Assembly (NCBI GenBank): GCA_046727955.1
Contig: JBKPDO010000222.1
Coordinates: 1 to 15,337, forward strand
Source of the DNA: DASVXQ01 sp046727955
Lineage (GTDB): Bacteria > Actinomycetota > CALGFH01
Direction of reading: 5' to 3'
Length of the DNA: 15,337 bases
Each line of letters opens with the position of its first letter. Position 1 is the stretch's first letter. This document shows, one piece after another, positions 7,124-14,566 of the stretch. Both the position numbers and the translations under genes were made by a program. The notes beneath the pieces were generated by a model that was not told where the DNA came from, did no database searches, and saw only the letters and a program-made list of their open reading frames with translations.

Positions 7124-7262
7124 GCGTGTTCCCGTGGTGTCCCCGCTGACAGGGGGGACACGGCGGAGACACGCCGGGAACACGCGGCGGTGCGCGGCGG
7201 CGTCGACCGCCATGGGAAGGACGACGAGCGCGGTGTTGCCCGCGTGTCTCTGCCGTGTCCCC
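7124..7262. repeat. array of GTGTCCCC-type inverted repeats upstream of the transfer operon
   Basis: Three 21-bp units are visible: 7124-7144 (+), 7154-7174 (-) and 7242-7262 (+). The last two match at 20 of 21 bases as an inverted repeat separated by 67 bases; the first matches the third at 16 of 21. Another half-unit, CGGGAACAC, is at 7175-7183. Each unit contains GTGTCCCC or a close relative (GTGTTCCC, GTGTCTC). The array sits just before the sigma-like gene in a 500-base non-coding stretch. That position suits an operator array, origin-of-transfer sites or replication iterons; the sequence alone does not choose. Confidence 0.6.
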
Positions 7263-7312
7263 GCCATGGGGTGTGGTGCTCCCACCGGTCGTCGAACCCA
7301 AGGAGCCGTCGC

Positions 7313-8209
7313 ATGCCAACCCCCGACCCTGCCGCGCTGGACGTGCTGGACACCTCGTTTCGCCTGCTGGTCAGCGGGCCGTCGCCGCTGGCGCTTGACG
7401 GGCGCACCCTGGGCAGCGGACTGCCTGCCCGGCTGATCCCCCTGGATGAGCTGCGCGCGTTGCTGCTGCGCCGATCGACCCCGTTCGCGGCTCGCGATGC
7501 CGCCGTCGCCGAGCTTTTGCGCCGCGCCCGCGACGACCACGACACCTGGACCGTCGGCCTGGCCGGGGTGCTTGTCCCTGGGCTGCGCCGGGTCGCCGCC
7601 ACGCTCGCCGAGGACTATCCGGGCGACCCGGCCGACATCGACGCGGAGGTCCTGGCCGGCCTGATGGCCGCGATCGGCCGCATCGACCCGGCCGGGTCGC
7701 GGCTGGCCGCCCAGCTGCTGCGGGCCGCGTTCAACCGCGCCAAGCGGCTGCGCCGCGCCGAGGTGTGGCTGGCGGCGCGGAGCACCCCGGTCGAGCCCGG
7801 CTCGATGGCCCCACCGCCGCTGGCCGGCCATCCCGACCTGGTCCTGGCCCGCGCGGTCGCCCACGGGATCATCAGCCGCGACGAGGCCGAGCTGATCGGC
7901 CTGACCCGCTTGGAGCACGTCAGCGTCGCTCAGGTGGCCGCCGCCAACGGCTACCAGCCTGGCACGCTGGCTCGTCGCCGCGAGCGGGCCGAAGCGCGCC
8001 TGGTCCGCTGGCTGCTGCGCGGCAGCCAGCCGGCCTCGAGGAGGCCGTGGCGGACCCTGCCGATCCGGCTGCACCCATCCCCGCCGCCCGGTGGCAGCCC
8101 GCACCACCAGCTCCCCACGACCGCGCGCCACGCCGACCTGCACCAGTCGCCCGACGGCGGCCAATCGCGCCCGTCCGATTCGTTCTGGGCGCCCACAGCA
8201 CGGCCATGA
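7313..8209 (+). CDS. sigma-70 region 4-like DNA-binding protein
   Basis: This 298-residue protein has an ATG preceded by AAGGAG (7300-7305) at good spacing. Residues about 186-235 (IISRDEAELIGLTRLEHVSV, then AQVAAANGYQPGTLARRRER) resemble a sigma-factor region 4 or LuxR-like helix-turn-helix, where the second helix reads the DNA. Residues 100-150 (DIDAEVLAGLMAAIGRID... NRAKRLRRAE) resemble the helical region preceding it in such proteins. The last 60 residues are Pro/Ser/His-rich and probably disordered. It is the first gene of the rightward transfer operon and sits right after the inverted-repeat array, so it may act there. A true sigma factor would need a region 2, which I do not clearly see. 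Confidence 0.75.
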   Translation: MPTPDPAALDVLDTSFRLLVSGPSPLALDGRTLGSGLPARLIPLDELRALLLRRSTPFAARDAAVAELLRRARDDHDTWTVGLAGVLVPGLRRVAATLAEDYPGDPADIDAEVLAGLMAAIGRIDPAGSRLAAQLLRAAFNRAKRLRRAEVWLAARSTPVEPGSMAPPPLAGHPDLVLARAVAHGIISRDEAELIGLTRLEHVSVAQVAAANGYQPGTLARRRERAEARLVRWLLRGSQPASRRPWRTLPIRLHPSPPPGGSPHHQLPTTARHADLHQSPDGGQSRPSDSFWAPTARP

Positions 8210-8375
8210 GCGAACGGCCCGCCAGCCCGCCAGCCCCTGCCGACGGACCCGCCAGCTCGGTCGGCAGCCACAGCACCGGCCTGATCGCGCCCGGCTTCCC
8301 GAGTGGCTGCGACCAGGCCGGTTGCCACGCCTGGCCGGTCAGCGACGGGCCTTGGTCTGAACGAATTTCCGCCGC

Positions 8376-8418
8376 TGATGTCGAGAATCGGGGTCCTCGT
8401 GGACATTTGGAGTGCCGG
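8376..8418 (+). promoter_or_regulatory. conserved two-block element, copy 2
   Basis: TGATGTCG (8376-8383), 15 variable bases, then GTGGACATTTGGAGTGCCGG (8399-8418). This is the plus-strand counterpart of the element before methyltransferase 2. Upstream bases are also alike (GAATT..CG.CGC). Here it precedes the pilin gene, suggesting that both operons share one promoter class or one regulator. Confidence 0.5.
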
Positions 8419-8488
8419 CAACGTGCGGGAGGGCGGCCGGCATCGGCAGTCACTGGTTGCGCCGAGGCCAGTTCGCCGGAGGAGGTGA
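8378..8488 (+). CDS. possible short leader peptide before the pilin gene
   Basis: The 36-codon frame starts at an ATG inside the conserved element (a later GTG at 8423 is also possible). It ends at the TGA of AGGAGGTGA (8480-8488), an extended Shine-Dalgarno sequence. The TrbL-PrgI junction has the same design, with the upstream stop inside AGGAGGTGA and the next start five bases later. That parallel is the only support; the peptide itself (ending RPVRRRR) shows nothing recognisable. The remainder of 8210-8485 appears non-coding, though the pilin frame is open through it from an ATG at 8206. Confidence 0.25.
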   Translation: MSRIGVLVDIWSAGNVREGGRHRQSLVAPRPVRRRR

Positions 8489-8985
8489 GGACAACGCCCT
8501 CGCCGACGGCCGCCCTCCCCACCCGAGCGCCCGCCACCCCCGCGGCTCCGCCCAGTCACCGGCACCACACCGCACCCGCCGGCGCCGGCGTCCGGTGGAG
8601 CAGGCACCTGGTGAGGCTCGACGCGTGGCTGCGCCGCGCCGCGCCCGGCCTGGTCGTCGTCGCCATCGCCGTCCTGCTCACCGTGGTCGTTGCGGCGCCG
8701 GCGCTCGCGCAGGTCCCGCCGGTCCCGCCAGCGCCGCCGGCACCACCGCCACCGCCGTCGCTGAGCCAGGTTCTCGACAGCGCCCGCAACTGGCTGGTGG
8801 CGCTGCTGGCCAGCCTGGCGACGCTGTTTTTGACCGTCGGGGGGCTGCGCTACATGGGCGGCGCCGCCGACCCTGGCGAGGTGGAGAAGGCCAAGACCGC
8901 CGTCAAGGCCGCCGCTATCGGCTATGCGCTGGCCGCGCTGGCGCCGCTGGCGGTCGGCATCCTCAAGTCCATCGTGGGGGTGTGA
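8485..8985 (+). CDS. VirB2/TrbC-like pilin of the conjugation apparatus
   Basis: The C-terminal 125 residues carry the pilin pattern. A signal-like hydrophobic segment (APGLVVVAIAVLLTVVVAAP, then ALAQ) has an Ala-x-Ala cleavage site. A Pro-rich spacer follows, then two membrane helices around a short charged loop (LLASLATLFLTVGGLRYMGG; DPGEVEKAKTAVKAAAIGYA). In the VirB2/TrbC family this is the small subunit inserted in the membrane and polymerised as the pilus or channel. The start is uncertain. GTG 8485 sits inside the Shine-Dalgarno sequence; ACG 8494 lies at ideal spacing; GTG 8611 follows GGTGGAG and gives a normal signal peptide; the frame is open back to ATG 8206, which overlaps the previous stop. 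The TrbL gene follows after three bases. Confidence 0.8.
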   Translation: MRTTPSPTAALPTRAPATPAAPPSHRHHTAPAGAGVRWSRHLVRLDAWLRRAAPGLVVVAIAVLLTVVVAAPALAQVPPVPPAPPAPPPPPSLSQVLDSARNWLVALLASLATLFLTVGGLRYMGGAADPGEVEKAKTAVKAAAIGYALAALAPLAVGILKSIVGV

Positions 8986-8988
8986 GCG

Positions 8989-10155
8989 GTGCGACCGACC
9001 CGGTCGGTCCGCGCGGCGCTCGCGTTCCCCGCCGCGGTGGCCGCGTTCGCCCTTGTTGGCCTGGTGGCCGTGCCGGGCCGGGCGGGCGCGGCCCCGCCGC
9101 AACCCACCCCACCCACCACCACCACCCAGCCGTCCCCGGCCCGCAGCGCCCCGCCGACGACCACACCCGGGCTGGCACCGCCCACCCCATCCACCACGAC
9201 CACCACCCCCAGCAGTAGCGGCGGCGGGCCGTCGTTCAACCCGCTGCGGCTGCTGCCGCTGGCCAACCTTCCGGGCCTGGTCGGCCAGGCCATCAACGAG
9301 TGGTTCGCCGCGCTGCTTGTCGCCGCGCTCAACCCCACCCTGGACCTGCTTGGCCGCACCCTGCTGGCCACCCCCGACGTGACCGCCCCCGGCAGCCGCA
9401 TCCGCGAGCTGTGGTGGGCCACCGCCGCGATCGCCAACTCCGGCTTCGTGCTGCTGGTGTTGGCCGGCGGGATCCTGGTCATGACCCACGAGAGCTTGCA
9501 GGCCAAGTACTCCGCCAAACAGATCCTGCCGCGCCTGGCGGTGGCGTTCGTGGCGGCCAACACCAGCCTGCTGCTTTCGGGCTGGGCGATCCGCCTGGCC
9601 AACGCCATCTCCCAGGCGGTGCTGGGCGAAGGCGTCGACCCCGCCCGCGTCGCGCAGACCCTGAGCCCCCTGCGGCTGCTGCCACCCCAGCAACGCGACG
9701 TGTTCCAGCTGCTGGTCGGCCTGGTCATCGCCGGGCTGGCGCTGGGGCTACTGCTGGCCTGCATCGCCCGCGCCGCGCTGGTCGCGCTGCTGGTCGCCGC
9801 CGCGCCGCTGGCGCTGAGCCTGCACGCGCTGCCCCACACCGACGGGCTGGCCAGGCTGTGGTGGCGCACCCTGGGAGCCTGCCTCGGCGTGCAGATCGCC
9901 CAGTCGCTGGTGCTGATCGCCGCACTGCGGGTGTTCTTCGATACCGACCGCGCCCAAGTGCTGGGCATCGGCACCGGCCGGCTGGCCGACCTGCTCGTCT
10001 CCGGCGGGCTGCTGTGGCTGCTGCTGCGCATCCCCGGCTGGGCCCGCCGGGCGGTGTTCGGCCCCCGCACGGGCGGACTCGGCCGGCTGGTCCGCGGCTA
10101 CGCGGTGTACCTGGTCGCCGGGCGGTTCCTGCGCCGCTTGCCCAGGAGGAGGTGA
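8989..10155 (+). CDS. TrbL/VirB6-like multi-spanning conjugal transfer protein
   Basis: This 388-residue membrane protein has an N-terminal signal sequence (FPAAVAAFALVGLVAVPGRA), a Pro/Thr-rich extracellular linker at about 35-75, then roughly six hydrophobic segments between 90 and 370. Among them are FVLLVLAGGILVMTHE, LLVGLVIAGLALGLLLACIA and LLVSGGLLWLLLRIPGWARR. This arrangement, with the conserved-looking AKYSAKQILPRLAVAFVAAN between helices, fits the TrbL/VirB6 inner-membrane channel component. The GTG start follows the pilin stop by three bases. The stop TGA lies within AGGAGGTGA, the ribosome binding site of the PrgI gene, so the genes are coupled. The high Pro/Thr content of the linker is unusual for VirB6 itself but common in actinobacterial versions. 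Confidence 0.82.
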   Translation: MRPTRSVRAALAFPAAVAAFALVGLVAVPGRAGAAPPQPTPPTTTTQPSPARSAPPTTTPGLAPPTPSTTTTTPSSSGGGPSFNPLRLLPLANLPGLVGQAINEWFAALLVAALNPTLDLLGRTLLATPDVTAPGSRIRELWWATAAIANSGFVLLVLAGGILVMTHESLQAKYSAKQILPRLAVAFVAANTSLLLSGWAIRLANAISQAVLGEGVDPARVAQTLSPLRLLPPQQRDVFQLLVGLVIAGLALGLLLACIARAALVALLVAAAPLALSLHALPHTDGLARLWWRTLGACLGVQIAQSLVLIAALRVFFDTDRAQVLGIGTGRLADLLVSGGLLWLLLRIPGWARRAVFGPRTGGLGRLVRGYAVYLVAGRFLRRLPRRR

Positions 10156-10160
10156 CCCAG

Positions 10161-11081
10161 ATGCAGCAGCGCGTGCGCATGCCTGCCAACATCGACCAGC
10201 CCGACCGGATCCTTGCCGGCCTGACTGCCCGGCAGCTGCTCATCCTCGTCATCGCTGGCGTGCCCGCGGGCCTGCTGCTGCTGCTGGCACGCCAGCTGCT
10301 GCCCCTGCCGGCGGCCACCGTGGTGGCGGCGCCGCCGCTGCTGGTCGGCGCCGCGCTGGCGCTGGGCCGCCGCGACGGCGTCGCCCTCGACCAGCTCGCC
10401 GTGGCCGCGCTGCGCCACCACCTTGCCCCCAGCCGGCTGGTCCCAGCGCCAGAGGGCGTCACCGCGCCGGCCGCCTGGCACCAGCCCGCCGCGGCCGGCC
10501 AGCCACCGGTCGCCCCGCTGCGCCTGCCCGCCCGCGACCTCAACACGCATGGCCTGCTCGACCTCGGCCCGGACGGCGCTGCCATGGTCTGCGAGGCGTC
10601 CACCGTCAACTTCGCGTTGCGCACCCCCGCCGAACAGCACGCGCTCATCGGCGCGTTCGCCCGCGCCCTGCATGCACTCACCAGCCCCGTACAGGTCCTG
10701 GTCCGCGTCGAACGCGCCGACCTGCACGCGCACCTGCGCCAACTCGACCAGGATGCAGGGGGTCTGCCGCACCCAGCCCTGGAGACCGCCGCCCGCGAAC
10801 ACGCCCGCTTCCTTCAAGAGCTGGCCGGCCGCCGCGATGTGCTCCGCCGCCAGACCCTGCTGGTGCTGCGCGATCCCAACCCGCCCCCGAAGGCCGCGCC
10901 GATCCTGCAGCGCCGCGCCGACGAGCTGGCCGGGCTGCTCGGCGCGTGCGGGATCACCCTCACCCCCCTGGACGGCGGCCAAGCCACGGCGGTGCTGGCC
11001 AGGGCCTGCGACCCCGAAGCCCCACCACCACCTGCTGGCCTGGCCGCCCCCAGCGAGATCATCCACGGAGCCACCCCATGA
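10161..11081 (+). CDS. PrgI-family protein (VirB3 position of the type IV secretion system)
   Basis: This 306-residue protein opens with a typical PrgI sequence (VRMPANIDQPDRILAGLTAR) followed by two membrane helices at about 24-45 and 48-69. In Gram-positive conjugation systems PrgI precedes the VirB4 ATPase and corresponds to the small VirB3 membrane subunit, as here. The remaining 230 residues form a soluble domain with a FALRTPAEQHALIGAFARAL segment and a conserved ...VQVLVRVERADL strand. This is found in actinobacterial PrgI proteins that are longer than the roughly 115-residue prototype. The ATG is placed five bases after an extended Shine-Dalgarno sequence (AGGAGGTGA). Its stop overlaps the virB4 ATG (ATGA, 11078-11081). 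Confidence 0.85.
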   Translation: MQQRVRMPANIDQPDRILAGLTARQLLILVIAGVPAGLLLLLARQLLPLPAATVVAAPPLLVGAALALGRRDGVALDQLAVAALRHHLAPSRLVPAPEGVTAPAAWHQPAAAGQPPVAPLRLPARDLNTHGLLDLGPDGAAMVCEASTVNFALRTPAEQHALIGAFARALHALTSPVQVLVRVERADLHAHLRQLDQDAGGLPHPALETAAREHARFLQELAGRRDVLRRQTLLVLRDPNPPPKAAPILQRRADELAGLLGACGITLTPLDGGQATAVLARACDPEAPPPPAGLAAPSEIIHGATP

Positions 11082-12882
11082 GCATCCGCGGCAGGCTGCG
11101 GTTGCGGCTGGCCCGCCGCGGCGCACCACCCGAGCCGCCCGCTGGGCTGCTCGGCCCTGACGCGCTGCAGATCGGCCCCGCCCGGCTGCAGGCCGGCGCC
11201 ACCTGGTGCCGCACGCTGATCGTGACCGGCTACCCCCACCAGGTCGGCGCGGGCTGGCTGGAGCCGCTGGCTGGCTGGAGCCGCTGGCTGGCTACCCCGG
11301 CAACGCCGACATCGCCCTGCACATCGACCCCATCCCCCCAGCCGTGGCCGCGCAGCGGCTGCGCCGCCAGCTCGCCCGGCTGGAGTCCACCCGCCGCCTG
11401 GACGCCGACCGCGACCGGCTCGCCGACCCCGACGTGGAGGCCGCCGCCGAAGACGCCGACGCCCTGGCCCGCCGGGTGGCCCGCGGCGAGGGCCGCCTGT
11501 ATCAGGTCGGCCTGTACGCCACCGTCCGCGGCCACACCCAGGAGGAGGTCGACGCCGAGGCCGACCGGCTGCGGGCGCTGTGCGCCTCGCTGCTGCTGGA
11601 CGCCCACCCGGCCACCTTCCGGACCCTGCAGGGCTGGACCACGACCCTGCCGCTGGGCCTGGACCAGCTTGGCGTGCGCCGCACCATGGACACCGCCGCG
11701 CTGGCCGCCGGGTTCCCGTTTGCCAGCGCCGACCTGCCCACCCCAGGTACGGGCGGGGTGCTGCTTGGCCGCAACACCCACACCCGCGGGCTGGTCTTCT
11801 GGGACCGCTGGGCCCAGCCCAACTACAACGCCGTCATCCTCGCCAAGTCCGGCGCGGGCAAGTCCTATCTGGCCAAGCTTGAGCTGCTGCGCTGGCTTTA
11901 CCACGGCGTCGAGGCCCTGGTCGTCGACCCCGAACATGAATACCGGCGCCTCGCCGACGCGGTCGGCGGGACCTACCTGCACCTGGGCCACCCCGACCAG
12001 CGCTTGAACCCCTTCGACCTCCCCCAACAGGGGCAGCCGGACGCGCTGGCCGGCCGCGCGCTGTTCGTGCACACCCTGGTCGGCAGCCTGCTCGGCGAGC
12101 CGCTGGATCCCGATACCACCGCCGCACTGGACCGCGCCATCATGGCCGCCTACCACGCCCGGGGGATCAGCGCCGACCCGCGCACCCACGCCCGCCCCGC
12201 CCCGGTCCTGGCCGACCTCGCCCACGCCCTGCACGGCGACGGCGACCCTGCCGCCACCACGCTGGCCGGCCAGTTGGCGCCCTACACCACCGGGTCGCAC
12301 CGGCGGCTGTTCGACGGGCCCACCACCACCCACCCGCACGGGCACCTGGTGGTGTTCTCCCTGCGGGACCTGCCCGACGAGCTCAAAGCCGCCGGCACCC
12401 TGCTGGCCCTGGACGCCACCTGGCGCACCGCCACCAACCCCCAGCGGCGCCGACGCCGCCTGGTGGTGGTCGATGAGGCCTGGCAGCTCATGCGCGACCC
12501 CGCCGCCGCCGGCTACCTGTACCGGCTCGCCAAGTCCGCCCGCAAGCACTGGTGCGGCCTGACCGTGGTCACCCAGGACCCCGCCGACGTGCTCGTCACG
12601 CCGCTGGGTCAGGCCATCGTCCAAAACGCCGCCACCCAGCTGCTGCTCGGCCAGGCCCCCCAGGCCACCGAGGCGCTCACCCGCGCCTTCCACCTCTCCC
12701 ACGGCGAGCAGGCCCACCTGCTGGCCGCCCAACCCGGCGACGCGCTACTGCTGGCTGGCTCCCACCGGGTCGCGCTGCGTTCACTGGCCAGCCCCACCGA
12801 CCACGACCTGGTCACCACCTCCCCCGAGTTCCTCGCAGCTTTGGAGGCCGAGGCGGCGCACCCCGAGGGCGATGCCCCATGA
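11078..12882 (+). pseudogene. VirB4-like conjugation ATPase, frameshifted by a 17-bp tandem duplication
   Basis: The gene starts at the ATG overlapping the PrgI stop. Its frame (2) gives about 65 good residues (MSIRGRLRLRLARRG...) and then degenerates, ending at 12007. The rest of the protein continues in frame 1 to 12882. At 11252-11285 the 17-mer GGCTGGCTGGAGCCGCT is present twice, and deleting one copy joins both frames exactly (GAGWLEPLAGYPGNADIALH), giving a 595-residue protein. That protein has Walker A (AKSGAGKS, about 250-257), a VVDPEHEY segment, and Walker B (LVVVDEAW, about 456-463), then TQDPADVL, all typical of VirB4, the ATPase that powers pilus and channel assembly. As sequenced it is broken. 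An internal GTG at 11206 could restart in frame 1 but has no ribosome binding site. Confidence 0.88.
11252..11293 (+). repeat. perfect 17-bp tandem duplication in virB4
   Basis: Two identical copies of GGCTGGCTGGAGCCGCT occupy 11252-11268 and 11269-11285, followed by eight more matching bases (11286-11293). Seventeen is not a multiple of three, so the extra copy shifts the virB4 frame. The repeats are themselves built from CTGG units, which favours polymerase slippage. Confidence 0.95.
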
Positions 12883-13115
12883 GGTGCCCGCTCAACCCCT
12901 GGGTCCGCCGAACCGATGACGGTCTGCAAGCTCGTGCTGGTCTCGGCAATCCCGACCAGCCGCATGGACACCTGCTCGCCCGATCGGCCGCTGCCGGCCG
13001 GCAGCGCCGCGGTGGTCCACTGCAAGGCCGCCATTCCGGCGGCGAACGGTGCCCGGGCGCTGCTCACCCCGACCAGCAGAACGCGGGCCGCAAGCCCGGA
13101 GTGCTGGTCCGGTGA
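12879..13115 (+). CDS. small hypothetical protein in the transfer operon
   Basis: This 78-residue ORF is held in place by overlaps at both ends. Its ATG overlaps the virB4 stop (ATGA, 12879-12882) and its TGA overlaps the GTG of the muramidase gene (GTGA, 13112-13115). That geometry is strong support for translation. I recognise no domain. The protein is rich in Arg, Gly and His (NPWVRRTDDGLQARAGLGNP at the start), has no membrane segment and looks partly disordered. The base composition resembles its neighbours. Another frame over the same bases is open too but lacks the overlaps. A structural or accessory role in the secretion system is only suggested by position. Confidence 0.55.
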   Translation: MRCPLNPWVRRTDDGLQARAGLGNPDQPHGHLLARSAAAGRQRRGGPLQGRHSGGERCPGAAHPDQQNAGRKPGVLVR

Positions 13116-14050
13116 CGCGCGCGGCGGTGGTCGTCCCAGCCGCGCTCCTGCTGCTGGTGGTGGCGCTTGTTGGCGCGGCAAGCACCGCGCTGGCCGGCCT
13201 GGTCGGCGGTGGCGACATGGGGCTGGCGCCGACCGAGCAGGCGCTGGCACGTATCCCGCCCGCCTACCTGGCGCTCTACCGGCAGGCCGCAGCCGGCTGC
13301 CCAGGGCTGCCGTGGACCGTGCTGGCCGCCATCGGACAGGTTGAGTCCGATCATGGCCGCTCGACCGCGCCTGGTGTGGCCAGCGGCGCGAACCTCGCCG
13401 GGGCAGCCGGGCCGATGCAGATGGGTATCGGCACCGGGGCGGCCGGCGACGCCTTCTGGCGGTTCGCCACCGACGGCAACCACGACGGGGTCGCCAGCCC
13501 CTACAACCCCGCCGACGCGATCCCCACCGCCGCCGCCTACCTGTGCCAGGCGCTCCGCGACCACCACGGGGATCTACGTGCTTCGGTGCTGGCCTACAAC
13601 CACGCCGGCTGGTACGCCGACCGGGTCCTAGCACTTGCCGCCAGTTACGGCACCCTGGCGGCCGCCGCGCCAAACCCGGCCGCCCAGGCAGCGGTCGACT
13701 TCGCGCGGGCCCAGCTCGGCGTCCCCTACCGCTGGGGCGGCGACGGGCCGGGGGAGGGCGGGTTCGACTGCTCCGGGCTCACCCACGCCGCCTACCAGGC
13801 CGCCGGCATCCAGCTGCCCCGCACCGCCCAAACCCAGTACCAGGCCGGCCCCCACCTGCCTCCGGGTGCGCCGCTTGTCCCAGGCGACCTGGTGTTCTTC
13901 GGCGCCTCGCCGGCCCACGTCACCCACGTCGGCATGGTGATCGGCTCCGGCCAGATGATCGACGCACCCCACAGCGGCGCCACCGTCCGCATCGAGCCCT
14001 ACACCGCCAGACCGACCTACCTGGGCGCCACCCGGCCCGCCAACCGCTGA
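13112..14050 (+). CDS. secreted lytic transglycosylase / NlpC-P60 peptidoglycan hydrolase (VirB1 position)
   Basis: This 312-residue fusion protein has an N-terminal membrane anchor or signal (VVVPAALLLLVVALVGAAST, 6-25). A goose-lysozyme/SLT-like muramidase domain spans about 45-175, with catalytic Glu78 in GQVESDHG, the GPMQM motif at 100-104 and AYNH at 161-164. An NlpC/P60 endopeptidase domain spans about 190-300, with Cys220 in FDCSGL, His272 in THVGMV and His287. The first domain cuts glycan strands and the second cuts the peptide stems. Together they open the thick wall for the conjugation channel, as in Tn916-type and actinobacterial elements. The GTG start overlaps the previous stop (GTGA). 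Both catalytic sets are intact. Confidence 0.93.
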   Translation: MTRAAVVVPAALLLLVVALVGAASTALAGLVGGGDMGLAPTEQALARIPPAYLALYRQAAAGCPGLPWTVLAAIGQVESDHGRSTAPGVASGANLAGAAGPMQMGIGTGAAGDAFWRFATDGNHDGVASPYNPADAIPTAAAYLCQALRDHHGDLRASVLAYNHAGWYADRVLALAASYGTLAAAAPNPAAQAAVDFARAQLGVPYRWGGDGPGEGGFDCSGLTHAAYQAAGIQLPRTAQTQYQAGPHLPPGAPLVPGDLVFFGASPAHVTHVGMVIGSGQMIDAPHSGATVRIEPYTARPTYLGATRPANR

Positions 14051-14082
14051 CATTCGAAGAGAGGAAGGATGGGACACCAGCG

Positions 14083-14463
14083 ATGATCGGAGACGGCTAC
14101 TGGTCCAGCGGCATCACGCTCAGCTACCACCCCTCCTCACACGGCTGGCACGCAGCCGCCAAGTTCTACGACGACGGCTTCGCGCACAGCGACACCGACA
14201 CGGGCCTGATCTCCACGGTCGGCGTCCTGGAGAGCCGCTACTTCATCCCCGACGGACGCGAGCGTGACGGGCTGACCGTCGTGATCGACACCGTCAAGGC
14301 CGACGCCGAGCAGCTCGGCATCCACTGGCGCGACCCGGCGTTGTTCGTGCCCGGTGATGACGAGGACCCGCAGCAGCCGCTGCCAGACGGCTGGCGCGGT
14401 CTGCTCGACGAGCACGCAAACCGGCTTGGCTGGGAGAACCCCTATCCGGCCACCAATCGGTAG
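14083..14463 (+). CDS. hypothetical protein downstream of the muramidase gene
   Basis: This 126-residue, acidic, soluble-looking protein (MIGDGYWSSGITLSYHPSSH at the start, ending LGWENPYPATNR) has no domain I recognise. The alternation of aromatic and charged residues (GWHAAAKFYDDGFAHSDTDT) suggests a small beta-rich fold. The purine-rich GAGAGGAAGG lies about 15 bases before the ATG at 14083, rather far. It is closer to an ATG at 14069 that opens a five-codon frame (MGHQR) whose TGA overlaps the 14083 start, so coupling through a mini-ORF is possible. The gene is 32 bases after the muramidase stop and probably in the same operon. Confidence 0.7.
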   Translation: MIGDGYWSSGITLSYHPSSHGWHAAAKFYDDGFAHSDTDTGLISTVGVLESRYFIPDGRERDGLTVVIDTVKADAEQLGIHWRDPALFVPGDDEDPQQPLPDGWRGLLDEHANRLGWENPYPATNR

Positions 14464-14566
14464 GGGCCTGGCTCGACCGCCGTCCTACGAGCCGACCCAC
14501 GACGCGACGGCCAGCCATGCTCCACCGACCGCGGTCGCCCACCACAGAGCAGGAGGCACACGCCGT

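Noticed and set aside
8206..8484. Extending the pilin gene back to the ATG at 8206, which overlaps the sigma-like gene stop
   Set aside because: The frame is open, but it would run through the conserved two-block element and place the signal peptide over 130 residues from the N-terminus, and it has no ribosome binding site. It is kept only as an alternative in the pilin entry.
9091..9225. Pro/Thr codon-rich repeats in the TrbL-like gene as a possible CRISPR or minisatellite
   Set aside because: There is no regular unit or spacer. The stretch is a coding Pro/Thr linker.
7951..9693. 580-codon and other long - strand frames across the transfer genes
   Set aside because: They are antisense to pilin and TrbL genes with signal peptides and membrane helices. 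Gln/Gly/Arg-rich content marks them as shadows.
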